Part shown: positions 10,838 through 19,724 of the stretch, piece by piece
How positions within the stretch are numbered: position 1 is the first letter of the stretch
How the letters are laid out: each line of letters opens with the position of its first letter
Origin: Pseudomonas sp. Root71
GTDB lineage: Bacteria > Pseudomonadota > Gammaproteobacteria > Pseudomonadales > Pseudomonadaceae
DNA length: 64,000 bases
Direction: 5' to 3'
Assembly (NCBI RefSeq): GCF_001429045.1
Contig: NZ_LMHY01000026.1
Coordinates: 124,001 to 188,000, forward strand
The notes under the pieces: generated by a model
Seen by the model: the letters and a program-made list of their open reading frames with translations, nothing else
Told to the model about the DNA's origin: nothing
Databases searched by the model: none
Position numbers and translations under genes: made by a program

Positions 10838-11476
10838 ATGATCCCGCTTCAAGACCTGCTGATTTTTGCTGCCGCCGCGTTGCTGATGGTACTGACGCCG
10901 GGGCCGAATATGATCTACCTGATCTCCCGTTCGATCTGCCAGGGGCGCAAGGCCGGGGTGATTTCGTTGCTTGGGGTGGTTGCGGGATTCTTCGTGCATC
11001 TGTTTGCCGCCGCCGCCGGTTTGACCGCGGTGTTCCTGGCCGTGCCGATGGCCTATGAAGTGTTGAAGTGGGCCGGTGCGTTGTACCTGTTGTGGCTGGC
11101 CTGGCAGGCGATCAAGCCCGGTGCGCGCTCGCCGTTCGAGGCGCAGCAGTTGCCCCCGGATTCGTCGCGCAAGCTGATCACCATGGGCTTTCTGACCAGT
11201 GCCCTGAACCCGAAAATCGCAGTGTTCTATCTGTCGGTGTTTCCGCAGTTCATCACGCCGGAGCACGGCTCGGTGTTCAGCCAGAGCATCATCCTCGGCC
11301 TGACCCAGATCAGCGTGAGTTTCTGCGTCAACCTGCTGATCGCCATGTTTGCCGCGGGCATCGCCTCGTGGTTTGTCAGCAATCCGACCTGGCTGGCGAT
11401 GCAGCGCTATTTCATGGGCTTCGTATTGTCGGCGCTGGCGCTGCGGTTGATGCTTGAGCAAAAACGGATGGCTTGA
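10838..11476 (+). CDS. LysE/RhtB-family amino-acid exporter
   Basis: This 212-residue, strongly hydrophobic protein has about six predicted membrane helices. Near the N-terminus is the family signature LTPGPNMIYLISRS, and a second conserved stretch reads GFLTSALNPKIAVFYLSVFPQF. RhtB/LysE proteins export amino acids such as homoserine, threonine or lysine across the inner membrane by proton antiport. Substrate cannot be assigned. The stop codon lies just before the acetyltransferase ATG, and the pair probably forms one transcription unit with the Nudix gene. Confidence 0.93.
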   Translation: MIPLQDLLIFAAAALLMVLTPGPNMIYLISRSICQGRKAGVISLLGVVAGFFVHLFAAAAGLTAVFLAVPMAYEVLKWAGALYLLWLAWQAIKPGARSPFEAQQLPPDSSRKLITMGFLTSALNPKIAVFYLSVFPQFITPEHGSVFSQSIILGLTQISVSFCVNLLIAMFAAGIASWFVSNPTWLAMQRYFMGFVLSALALRLMLEQKRMA

Positions 11477-11478
11477 GC

Positions 11479-11976
11479 ATGTGGATCGAACGACTGGATG
11501 CCAGCCATGCCATGGACTACCGGGCGCTGATGCTCGAAGCCTACGACCTGCACCCGCAGGCCTTTACCTCGAGCGTGCGTGAGCGGGCGACGATGCCGCT
11601 GGGCTGGTGGGAGTCGCGCCTGACCGGCAAGATGGACCTGGTACTAGGGGCGTTCGAAGAAGGCCGGTTGGCCGGCATCGTCGGCCTTGCGTTCGAGCCT
11701 CGGGAAAAGGCCCGGCACAAGGTGACGCTGTTTGGCATGTATGTGACCGCCAAGGTTCGCCAGCGCGGCCTCGGCCATCAGCTGGTTCAGGCGGCATTGG
11801 CCGAGGCGCAGAACCATGAGGGTTTGCGCCTGGTCCAGTTGACCGTCACCGCCGGCAACGATGCCGCGCTCAACCTCTACCAGCGCTGCGGCTTCATCCA
11901 GTTCGGCCTGGAACCGATGGCGGTGCGGGTGGGGGAAGATTACTTCGACAAGATCCACATGTGGCGCGAGCTCTGA
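11479..11976 (+). CDS. GNAT-family N-acetyltransferase
   Basis: The 165-residue reading uses the ATG at 11479; a TTG two codons upstream would overlap the exporter stop and is less likely. The central GNAT fold is visible: the beta-4 strand region GIVGLAFEP, then motif A with the acetyl-CoA pyrophosphate-binding loop RQRGLGHQLVQAAL, and motif B around LTVTAGNDAALNLYQRCGF. The acceptor is unknown. Acetyltransferases of this kind next to LysE exporters often deal with amino acids or toxic amines, but nothing here proves it. A REP inverted pair separates it from the convergent metR. Confidence 0.88.
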   Translation: MWIERLDASHAMDYRALMLEAYDLHPQAFTSSVRERATMPLGWWESRLTGKMDLVLGAFEEGRLAGIVGLAFEPREKARHKVTLFGMYVTAKVRQRGLGHQLVQAALAEAQNHEGLRLVQLTVTAGNDAALNLYQRCGFIQFGLEPMAVRVGEDYFDKIHMWREL

Positions 11977-11993
11977 AGTCACCGCTGATCCCC

Positions 11994-12110
11994 TGTGGGA
12001 GCGGGCTTGCTCCGGGCGGCGTTCCGACGAAAGCGGTGGGTCAGGCAACATCAATCTTGAATGTTATGCCGCCTTCGTCGGAACGCCGCCCGGACCAAGT
12101 CCGCTCCCAC
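11994..12110. repeat. REPIN, GTGGGAGCGGGC type
   Basis: This is a long imperfect inverted repeat. The left arm begins GTGGGAGCGGGCTTGCTC and runs through GGCGTTCCGACGAAAGCGG. The right arm carries the reverse complement and ends CCGCTCCCAC. It lies between the convergent acetyltransferase and metR genes. As RNA it would form a strong hairpin on either strand and may act as a terminator or 3' stabiliser for both. Confidence 0.8.
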
Positions 12111-12138
12111 ATTTGTACAGTTTTCCTTCATTAAGAAA

Positions 12139-13068
12139 TCAGCGAACCGCACTAACCCCATCCAGCGTCGAAAACGACGTGTCCTTGGCCGTCAGCAGGA
12201 AGTCACGCATGTACGGCGCATCGAGCATGTCGGCGCGGATTGCCGCATACAGCGTGGCGAACAGTCCTTTCTCGCCCAGCCGCTTGGCTTTCACATAGCC
12301 TCGCGAGCTGTATTCATGCAGCGCCCAATGGGGCATGCCGCACACGCCGCGCCCGCTGGCCACCAGTTGCATCATCATCACCGTCAGTTCCGAGGTACGG
12401 ACCTGGGCCGGTTCGATGTCGGCGGGTTCGAGGAAACGGGTGAAGATGTCCAGCCGGTCCCGTTCCACCGGGTAGGTGATCAAGGTTTCCGGGAGCAAGT
12501 CTTCGGGGACGATATAGGCCTTGCTGGCCAGGCGGTGCTGGTTGGCCACCGCGAGCATCGCTTCATAAGTGAACAGCGGTACATAGGTGATCCCGGCCAG
12601 GTCCACCGGATCGGAGGTCACCACCAGGTCCAGGTCGCCACGGGCCAGGGCCGGCAGCGGGGCGAAGGAAAACCCCGAGGCCAGGTCCAGCTCGACTTCC
12701 GGCCAGGCGTCACGGAACTGGTCGATGGTCGGCATCAGCCACTGGAAGCAACTGTGGCATTCAATGGCCATGTGCAGGCGTCCGGCGGTGCCCCCGGCCA
12801 GGCGACTGATGTCGCGTTCGGCGGCGCGCAGCAGCGGGAGGGTGGCGTCGGCCAGTTGCAGCAGGCGCAAACCGGCGCTGGTGAAGCGCACCGGTTTGGT
12901 CTTGCGCACGAACAGTGGCATGCCCATGCGTTCCTCCAGTTCCTTGAACTGGTGGGAAAGGGCTGACTGGGTCAGGTGCAGGCGATCGGCCGCATCCACC
13001 AGGCTGTCGGCTTCGCGCAAGGCGTGCAGGGTCTTGAGGTGACGGATTTCAAGCACCGGGGGCTCCAT
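12139..13068 (-). CDS. metR: LysR-type regulator MetR
   Basis: The 309 residues start at the ATG at 13068 (MEPPVLEIRHLKTL); an upstream ATG at 13149 has no family support. The winged helix-turn-helix lies at residues 5-65 (LVDAADRLHLTQSALSHQFKELEERMG), followed by a LysR effector domain with the MetR-like segments ECHSCFQWLMPTIDQFRD and DLDLVVTSDP. MetR activates methionine biosynthesis genes (metE and relatives) with homocysteine as co-effector. Here no metE is beside it: the upstream neighbour is the large toxin-like gene on the same strand, so metR is probably a stand-alone gene acting in trans. Confidence 0.88.
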   Translation of the reverse strand: MEPPVLEIRHLKTLHALREADSLVDAADRLHLTQSALSHQFKELEERMGMPLFVRKTKPVRFTSAGLRLLQLADATLPLLRAAERDISRLAGGTAGRLHMAIECHSCFQWLMPTIDQFRDAWPEVELDLASGFSFAPLPALARGDLDLVVTSDPVDLAGITYVPLFTYEAMLAVANQHRLASKAYIVPEDLLPETLITYPVERDRLDIFTRFLEPADIEPAQVRTSELTVMMMQLVASGRGVCGMPHWALHEYSSRGYVKAKRLGEKGLFATLYAAIRADMLDAPYMRDFLLTAKDTSFSTLDGVSAVR

Positions 13069-13173
13069 GAGGAAAACTTGTCGATAAATCGAAAAGGTTG
13101 AGTTTGTCTCATGTTGGTGCCGCTGTCGACCACAAGCACGGCGGAGCACATTGCGTGCCCCGCCGTTGCTGCT

Positions 13174-16100
13174 TTACAGCGTGGAAAAGTGTTTGTTGCC
13201 CAGCGGTTTGCCGATGTCGCCGCGCCAGATCGCCTCGACCGTACCGCCACTGGCGGCCATGTCCTTCTGCCATTGCAGACCCAGGTTGCGTTGTTCCGGC
13301 CGTTTCAGATGGCCTTTGACGAAGTCGCTGAATTGCGGCTTGGCCGAGGTGTAGTGGAAGTGTGCGTACCACAGGGTTTGCGCCGGTTCGTGGCGCAAGT
13401 CACGCACCTCGTACTCCTGGAGGAAATCCCGTCGTCCGTCCGGGCGTTTGCCCAGGTCGCGCAAACCGCCTTCCTTGCGGATGTCCACCATCTGTTGTTC
13501 AACCAAATAGTCCAGATAACCTTCGGTCGGGGTTTTGCTGTTCATGCTTTGCTCGATGCGCAGGGTGCGCCCCGTGCTCAGCATTTCATCCGCCCGCGTG
13601 CGCAACTGTTGCGCCACGGTCTCGGTGGGGGACAACCGTTCGATGGCCTGGGCGCGCAGGGTCAACTCCGCCGCTTCGCTGCTCATCATGTGCTCAAGGT
13701 CGACCGGCAGCGTGTTTTGCTGCGCGTAGCCTTTGACTTTGTCGGTATAGGCGTCCGTGCTTCCCAGCCTTTTTCTGGCTTCGCTCAGCAGTGGCCTGAC
13801 GTCGGTCGGCAGTGCCGGCTGGGCGGATTTCGGTGGTTCGCTCAGGTGATATTTGCCGCTGGAGCGCGGGAGCCAGGTTTCCGTGTGGCCACCAACCCCT
13901 TGAATGGTGAAGCGTTTTTGCCGGGAGGCCGCGTCGGTGCTGGCGATACCGATCAACAACTGGTTGTCTTCGGTCTCGAACAGTTGCTGCCCGGGCCGTC
14001 CTTCCCTGGGCACCACCGAAGGGCGGGTCCTGATGGCATGGCGCGCGAATTCCTCGACCTTGTCCAGATTGTCCAGAAACGCGGTGACTTGCTCCTGGTC
14101 CAGGTGCTGCGAATAACCAATGGTCCAGGCGCCCAGTTGGCGACGGAACTCGGTATAGGTCGCCAGGCAGTCTTCGAGGACTTTGTTGCGCTGGCTGACG
14201 GTGGCGCTCACCTGTGGCAGGTGATGCTGTGTCAGTAATGCGCGGCCGACCTTGTTGCGGGCTGTTTTCAACTGCGTGTGGAAGTATATCCAGGACAGGT
14301 CGGTCACCGCGTCATAACGGGTGATGATTTCCAGGGTGTGTGCCGTTTTCAGATAGTAGTGATTGGCGTCGCTGAGTTTTTCATTCACGGTCGCCATGTC
14401 CGCCACCATCTTCGACTTTTGCGTCCTGTTAGTGATCCGGCGGTTCCAGCGGTTGGCTTCCTCGACCGTCGTACGGAGCTGATCGAAATCTTTGAGAAAG
14501 TCTTTGCGGACCAGTTTGCGCTGCGCCATGAGCTGCAAGTGCGCAGCGGTATCAGTGGCTGGTGTGGTGTCTGATCGTGTGACCAATTGATCGATACGGT
14601 TGAGGTGCTCCACCAGCCGCTCCTTGACCAGGCCGATTCGTCGCACCGAACGGTCGACGATGATCCAGGCGCAGCGGCTTTGAATGTCTTCGATCTGCAC
14701 GCGTTTGCGGCCATGGCTGTACAACATCAGCTCATCGAGATTCAGGTATTGGGCCTGGGCAAGGTCGATATCGTTCGCACAGGCGATGTCGGCTCTGGCG
14801 CGCGAGGCCGGGCGCTGATCGGGTTCGAGGGCGAAGTAGTGCTCCAGCGTGGCGTTGCTGCTTCGGGTCTGGGTGTCCAGCCGCCGGGTGTAGGCGTCGG
14901 CGGTATTGGTCAGGGTCAGTTGTCGACGCAGGGCCCGATCCGTCCACCAGCGCGGCAGCCAGCGGCGTATGGCGACCGGCCAGAGTGGGTCCAGTCCATC
15001 GGCCATGTGCCCAAGCACCGCGCCTCCCCCCACGCCGCCGCCTTCGATCACCGTGCCGAATACTGCGTAGTGGGTGTTCCAGTGGCCGGACTCATCCAGG
15101 GCGATTGGCTGTTTGTAGGTCCGGCTGCTGGTGCCGCTCAAACGCCAGCGGGGTGGATTGCCTTCCAGTTCGATGCGATAGATTCGCCCCTGGCTGAGCA
15201 TGAAGTCGCCGTCGGCGTGGTGATACACGTTGCGATAGATGCCTTCGGTGCCCGGTTGCAGGCCGGCGAGGGAAATCATCTGTTCGTATTCATAGCCCTT
15301 GAAGCGTTCCAGGGTTCGTTGTGCCTGGCGCTGCGTCGAACCGCGCAGTGCGCCGACGCTCTTGCTCACGGCGCGCAACTGGCGCTGGCGGGTGATGGCA
15401 AGCGCTGCCGAAGGTGCCGCACTGGCGCCGGGCAGCAGATCCATGGCCGCGTCGATTAATGACAACAGCACTGCTTCGACCTCGGCCAGCCCGTGGCCGA
15501 CATCTCCGCGCAAGAACGCCGCCACTGCCAGGTTGGCGCTGCTCCAGGCGTCGTACAAGGCAATCGCCGTGCCGACGAAGGGCACCATGCCCAGCGCCAT
15601 TTTCAGGTAGTTGAACATCGCGCCGGATTGCAGCGCAACCTGTTCCAGGTACAACGCATCGTTGGAACGAGACGTCGCCCGATGGGCTTCCAGTAAGCGG
15701 CCCATGTGCACATTCAACAGATGTGCTGCCAGGGATGTACTGGCTGGCCAGGGCGTACCGACGCCAATCAGGGTGTCGAAGTTTCTCAACCGGGCCTGGT
15801 TGATCCGGCTGACGTGGCGGGTGACATCGCCCTTCAAGGCCTGGCCGGCCAGGTAGTTGACCATTGAGCTGCGCAGGCAGTCGTTGAACAGGCGCATCCG
15901 AGCGTCTTCAAGACTGTCGAATTGACGCAGAAAAACACCGTCTGGACTGTCGGGCAGATAAAGCAGGGTCAGGCCGCTGATCTGCTCCACGATAAACGTG
16001 ACGCCGGACAAGGTGCTCGGTCCCTGGCCATGGGTGTCCTTACCGCCCACCGTCAGGTGTGCCGGCAGCAGCTGGATGCGTTTGCCATTGGCGCTGAAAG

Positions 16101-18408
16101 CGTCACGGTTGTTGGCATCGATGGCAATGTCCAGGACCTGCTGGCCATCGGTATTGATGTCTTTGGCGAGCACGGCGAATTCGCCTTGCAGGCGCAGCAT
16201 CAGGCGCCAGGGTTCGCTCAGGCATTCGTGGCGGTATTCATTGCTGAAGGTCGGTGCGTTCGAGGTGCCGAGGAAGGTTTCACGGATCAGCGTTTCATAC
16301 TGTCCGGCCAGGTCCAGTTCGGTGGCCATCTTTCGCAGCCAGGCCTGGGTGATGCCGGTTTTCAGCTTCTGTCGATCTGTCGGATCGCCGCCGCTGGTCT
16401 CGACTTGCATGAACGACAGTCGCCACGACATCGCCTGATCAATGTTGCTTTGCGCAAGGTCTCCGAGGGACAGCTTGCTGCGTTGCTCGCTGGCGACCAG
16501 CACGTTTTCCTGGGGGGTTCCCGGTGCCGCACCCTCGATGACGACTTTGCGCCAGGTGGTGGCGTCAGGCACGTCCAGTAGCACGTCAACGTTCCGGCTC
16601 AGGCCGAACGCCTGGCGCAGGTGGGCATCAATGGCTTTTTTGCTGAAGGCGTCGCGGGGCGGCAACTCGCGCTCCAGCCATTCATGGGAGCGCTTCATGG
16701 CCTCGATGTAGGACTTGAACAGCGTCTTGATCCGCTCACGTTGCACGGTGGGCAGGGCGTCGTGCCACGCCGGCAAACGTGCGGCCAGTGCACTGCTGTG
16801 AACTTGCTCGACAATATGCTGGTGCGCCAGCTCTCGGGCTGCGTGGACAGGAACCGTCAGGCAGGCGAGGGTCTGTTCGCGCAGCTTTTCCAGTTCTGTT
16901 TCGCGTTGACTGGCGCGAGACGGATCCCGGTTGGCGGAAAGCAGCCGTGCCACTTGTTGTACGCAGCCATGAAGCTGGTTCTGCAAGGCGTATTCGAACG
17001 GGCTTGCAGCCAGCGGCAAGAGATGCAGCGCTTGACTGTTGTCGTTGGCCGCCAGTTTGAACAGCGTCTGTTCCAGCGCCTGTCGAGAGGTGAACCGTTG
17101 CAGGCCACCGAAACGTCCCGGCCAGTAGAGCAACAGGCTTTCGGTCGAGGACGGCAGCAAGGCCGATGGCTGGGCAAACAGCAATACACCGTCCAGTTCC
17201 TGGGTTTGTGTACGGGGGGTATCACCTTCGGTATCCATCATCGACAACACCAGACGCGCCACCACCACTCCGGCCGGGCGTGGTTGATCCGGTGCATCCA
17301 GTACACAGATCAACCACTGATGTTCCTCGTGGCTGATCTGGTTCAGGCTCAATTGCAGCTCGGCTTCGGCGCGCAGGCCGTCCAGGCGCGCCTGGTAAAG
17401 GGCGGCGTAGTGCGGGCGGTTTTTGTGGCGCAGTTCCAGCATTTGCTGCGCACTGTCGGTGTGCAGCAGCGCGGTTGCGGCGCGGGTGCTGGCCTGCTCG
17501 GCCGTCGTGAGCTCGTCCATTTGCCGTTGCAGACGTTGCAGGCGCGGGTCAGTGTGGTTGCCCTGAAAGTTATCGCCCAACAAGGCATCCAGTGCCGTGC
17601 GCTGTTGCGCCAGTGCATGGAGACGGATGCCCAGTGGAATATCGGGGCTCAACTGGCCGAACAGGACATCGTCGTCGTTGGTATCCGCGTCCGGCAGGTT
17701 GGCGGGCGGGGCCAGGATCAATTCGTTACGCAGTCGATCGCCAGGGGTGACAGGCAATCGTGCCCACAAGGATTGAGCACTGGTCTGCAGTACGCTGCGC
17801 TCAAGCACTGTGTAATAGACCCTGAGGGTACCTGTCGGTAGCCGGGGGTGGTCGAACATCTGCGGCTGATGTTCGATCAGCCAGCTTTCCATATCGACTC
17901 GGCTTTCAAAGGTCATCCAGGCCGATGGCCGGGAAGGCAAGTACAGCAATTGAGCGACCGGCTGGGCTGTGTCCCGGGTGATGACCAACGCGCCGGATAG
18001 TTCGATTGACAGGCCTTTGTCATCCTTGAACTGCATTTGCTCGACGTAATGCCGTGCAGTGGCAGGCGTTGCTGTCTGCACGGGCGGATCGATGAACGCC
18101 TGCAATGTCTGGAACTGTTCGACATCCAGGATGCCCCGGGCAAACGCCCATTGGCTCGACGCTTCGAAATGCTGACGATACAAGCGGTTGGCCTGAGCCC
18201 GGCGTGACTGATCCGTACCGCGCGCACGGGCATTCCACCAAGTGCTGGCGAGCGGCGACTGCGGATTTTGCGCCATAAGCGCCCGCCACTGTTCACAGCA
18301 TTCATTCCAGCGCTCCGAGGCGCTCAGGGTCAGGCCTTGGTCCGGGTTCGCGGGCAAAGGAACAACAAGGCCGAAATCGGCCGCTAGGGGGGTGGTTTCG
18401 TCAACCAT
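13174..18408 (-). CDS. giant (1744 aa) toxin-like protein, dermonecrotic-toxin-domain family candidate
   Basis: This single uninterrupted frame of 1744 residues has no signal peptide. The N-terminal two thirds are helix-rich. A clearly hydrophobic stretch lies at about 930-1005 (KMALGMVPFVGTAIALYDAW, later LLSLIDAAMDLLPGA), followed by a more mixed, strand-rich part and a basic, Arg/Lys-rich C-terminus with several helical segments (1250-1500). The overall plan (long helical region, single hydrophobic insertion zone, variable C-terminus) and my recollection of Pseudomonas proteins annotated with a dermonecrotic-toxin domain (DUF6543) suggest a cytotoxin or insect-active toxin. I see no certain catalytic motif, RHS repeats, T6SS marker or adjacent immunity gene. 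It stands alone, with about 100 bases to metR and 220 to the divergent hydrolase. Function is inferred, not shown. Confidence 0.6.
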   Translation of the reverse strand: MVDETTPLAADFGLVVPLPANPDQGLTLSASERWNECCEQWRALMAQNPQSPLASTWWNARARGTDQSRRAQANRLYRQHFEASSQWAFARGILDVEQFQTLQAFIDPPVQTATPATARHYVEQMQFKDDKGLSIELSGALVITRDTAQPVAQLLYLPSRPSAWMTFESRVDMESWLIEHQPQMFDHPRLPTGTLRVYYTVLERSVLQTSAQSLWARLPVTPGDRLRNELILAPPANLPDADTNDDDVLFGQLSPDIPLGIRLHALAQQRTALDALLGDNFQGNHTDPRLQRLQRQMDELTTAEQASTRAATALLHTDSAQQMLELRHKNRPHYAALYQARLDGLRAEAELQLSLNQISHEEHQWLICVLDAPDQPRPAGVVVARLVLSMMDTEGDTPRTQTQELDGVLLFAQPSALLPSSTESLLLYWPGRFGGLQRFTSRQALEQTLFKLAANDNSQALHLLPLAASPFEYALQNQLHGCVQQVARLLSANRDPSRASQRETELEKLREQTLACLTVPVHAARELAHQHIVEQVHSSALAARLPAWHDALPTVQRERIKTLFKSYIEAMKRSHEWLERELPPRDAFSKKAIDAHLRQAFGLSRNVDVLLDVPDATTWRKVVIEGAAPGTPQENVLVASEQRSKLSLGDLAQSNIDQAMSWRLSFMQVETSGGDPTDRQKLKTGITQAWLRKMATELDLAGQYETLIRETFLGTSNAPTFSNEYRHECLSEPWRLMLRLQGEFAVLAKDINTDGQQVLDIAIDANNRDAFSANGKRIQLLPAHLTVGGKDTHGQGPSTLSGVTFIVEQISGLTLLYLPDSPDGVFLRQFDSLEDARMRLFNDCLRSSMVNYLAGQALKGDVTRHVSRINQARLRNFDTLIGVGTPWPASTSLAAHLLNVHMGRLLEAHRATSRSNDALYLEQVALQSGAMFNYLKMALGMVPFVGTAIALYDAWSSANLAVAAFLRGDVGHGLAEVEAVLLSLIDAAMDLLPGASAAPSAALAITRQRQLRAVSKSVGALRGSTQRQAQRTLERFKGYEYEQMISLAGLQPGTEGIYRNVYHHADGDFMLSQGRIYRIELEGNPPRWRLSGTSSRTYKQPIALDESGHWNTHYAVFGTVIEGGGVGGGAVLGHMADGLDPLWPVAIRRWLPRWWTDRALRRQLTLTNTADAYTRRLDTQTRSSNATLEHYFALEPDQRPASRARADIACANDIDLAQAQYLNLDELMLYSHGRKRVQIEDIQSRCAWIIVDRSVRRIGLVKERLVEHLNRIDQLVTRSDTTPATDTAAHLQLMAQRKLVRKDFLKDFDQLRTTVEEANRWNRRITNRTQKSKMVADMATVNEKLSDANHYYLKTAHTLEIITRYDAVTDLSWIYFHTQLKTARNKVGRALLTQHHLPQVSATVSQRNKVLEDCLATYTEFRRQLGAWTIGYSQHLDQEQVTAFLDNLDKVEEFARHAIRTRPSVVPREGRPGQQLFETEDNQLLIGIASTDAASRQKRFTIQGVGGHTETWLPRSSGKYHLSEPPKSAQPALPTDVRPLLSEARKRLGSTDAYTDKVKGYAQQNTLPVDLEHMMSSEAAELTLRAQAIERLSPTETVAQQLRTRADEMLSTGRTLRIEQSMNSKTPTEGYLDYLVEQQMVDIRKEGGLRDLGKRPDGRRDFLQEYEVRDLRHEPAQTLWYAHFHYTSAKPQFSDFVKGHLKRPEQRNLGLQWQKDMAASGGTVEAIWRGDIGKPLGNKHFSTL

Positions 18409-18626
18409 GACGATGAATCTCCAGAAGGCCGGGCCGTGCCGGCGGTGCGGGCATTAGGAGACAGTCGTCAAAAGGGCGGGTGGTACATAGTTATTGCGAG
18501 GCTGAATCTGACGCCTGATGACCGCTCGGCACTCTTCATCAAACTGTCATGGAACTGTGGCAGCGCGCTTGAACAAACTTCATCAGACTCGCGCTCTACT
18601 GGGGTTCTGCGTTTTGGTGTTTTTCC

Positions 18627-19661
18627 ATGGGTGCTTCATTCCTTTCACGAATCGTTTTGTTGGCCGCGCTGTTGTTCGGCCTGCCGTCCATGGCGGCTTC
18701 GCGTTGTGACGTCAATGTTCCGACCGAACGGGTGGATCTGGCCCAGGTAAGCCTGGCGTACCAGAGCATCGGCCGTGCGTCCGATCCGGCATTGCTGCTG
18801 GTGATGGGCCTGGGCGGGCAATTGATTCACTGGCCGGACGAAGTGGTGGTCGCCCTGTGCCAGCAGGGGTTCCGGGTGATCCGCTATGACAATCGCGACG
18901 TAGGCCTGTCAACCTGGCGGCAAGCACCGGCCGAAGCCAACCTGACTTTCGAAGTTTTGCGCTACAAACTCGGATTGCCGGTGTCGTCGCCTTATTCGCT
19001 GACCGACATGGCCGAGGATGGCCTGGGCTTGATGGACGCCTTGCACATCGACCAATTCCACGTGCTGGGCGCCAGCATGGGCGGAATGATCGCCCAGCGC
19101 ATGGCGGCCATGGCACCGCAACGGGTCGAGAGCCTGACCCTGATCATGACCACCTCCGGTGCCGAAGGCTTGCCGGCGCCGAGTGCGGCGCTGGTGCAGT
19201 TGTTGGCCCGGCGCGGCGCACCGAACCGCGAAGTGGCCCTGGAGCAACAGGCCGACTTGCTGGCGGCACTGGGCAGCCCGATGGTCACCGACGATCGCCA
19301 GGCGCTGCTGCATCAGGCGGCACAGTCCTATGACCGGGCGTTCAATCCCGAGGGTGTGAAACGCCAGATCATGGCCATTCTCGCCGAGCCGAGCCGGGTG
19401 GCGCTGCTCAATCAATTGCGGGTACCGGCGCTGGTGGTGCACGGCACGGCCGATCCGCTGCTGCCGGTGATGCACGGGGTGCATCTGGCGGCGCATCTGC
19501 GTGGCAGTCAATTGATCCTGATTCCGGGTCTGGCCCATCGCTTCCAGGAGGCATTCAAGGCGCCGTTGCTGGGGGCGGTGTTGCCGTATTTGCGCGAGCA
19601 CCGTGAAGACACCTCGCACTGGGCGCAGATCGAGCCTGTGGCCGATCGCAACCTCCTCTAA
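18627..19661 (+). CDS. secreted alpha/beta hydrolase
   Basis: The 344 residues begin with a Sec signal peptide, with a hydrophobic stretch at 6-20 and a likely cut after MAA. The mature part is an alpha/beta hydrolase: an oxyanion loop region VMGLGGQLIHWP, a nucleophile elbow GASMGG (Ser in GxSxG), an acid Asp in HGTADPLLP and a His in GLAHRF. It probably hydrolyses an ester or a related substrate in the periplasm, or is exported. Upstream are about 220 bases that it shares with the divergent giant gene. Substrate unknown; family members include esterases and haloalkane dehalogenase-like enzymes. Confidence 0.87.
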   Translation: MGASFLSRIVLLAALLFGLPSMAASRCDVNVPTERVDLAQVSLAYQSIGRASDPALLLVMGLGGQLIHWPDEVVVALCQQGFRVIRYDNRDVGLSTWRQAPAEANLTFEVLRYKLGLPVSSPYSLTDMAEDGLGLMDALHIDQFHVLGASMGGMIAQRMAAMAPQRVESLTLIMTTSGAEGLPAPSAALVQLLARRGAPNREVALEQQADLLAALGSPMVTDDRQALLHQAAQSYDRAFNPEGVKRQIMAILAEPSRVALLNQLRVPALVVHGTADPLLPVMHGVHLAAHLRGSQLILIPGLAHRFQEAFKAPLLGAVLPYLREHREDTSHWAQIEPVADRNLL

Positions 19662-19673
19662 CCCCTGATCACC

Positions 19674-19699
19674 TGTAGGAGCCTCCGGCAGCTCCTACA
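19674..19699. repeat. single REP-like hairpin
   Basis: GTAGGAGC and GCTCCTAC pair across a short loop, between the convergent hydrolase and aauR genes. It resembles a shortened member of the GTAGGAGCTGCCG REP family and may serve as a bidirectional stop. There is no strong T-run. Confidence 0.6.
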
Positions 19700-19724
19700 G
19701 AGGTTGTGGGCGATCAGGTTTTGC

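Noticed and set aside
11473..11481. TTG as start of the acetyltransferase
   Set aside because: An ATG two codons later avoids overlap with the exporter stop.
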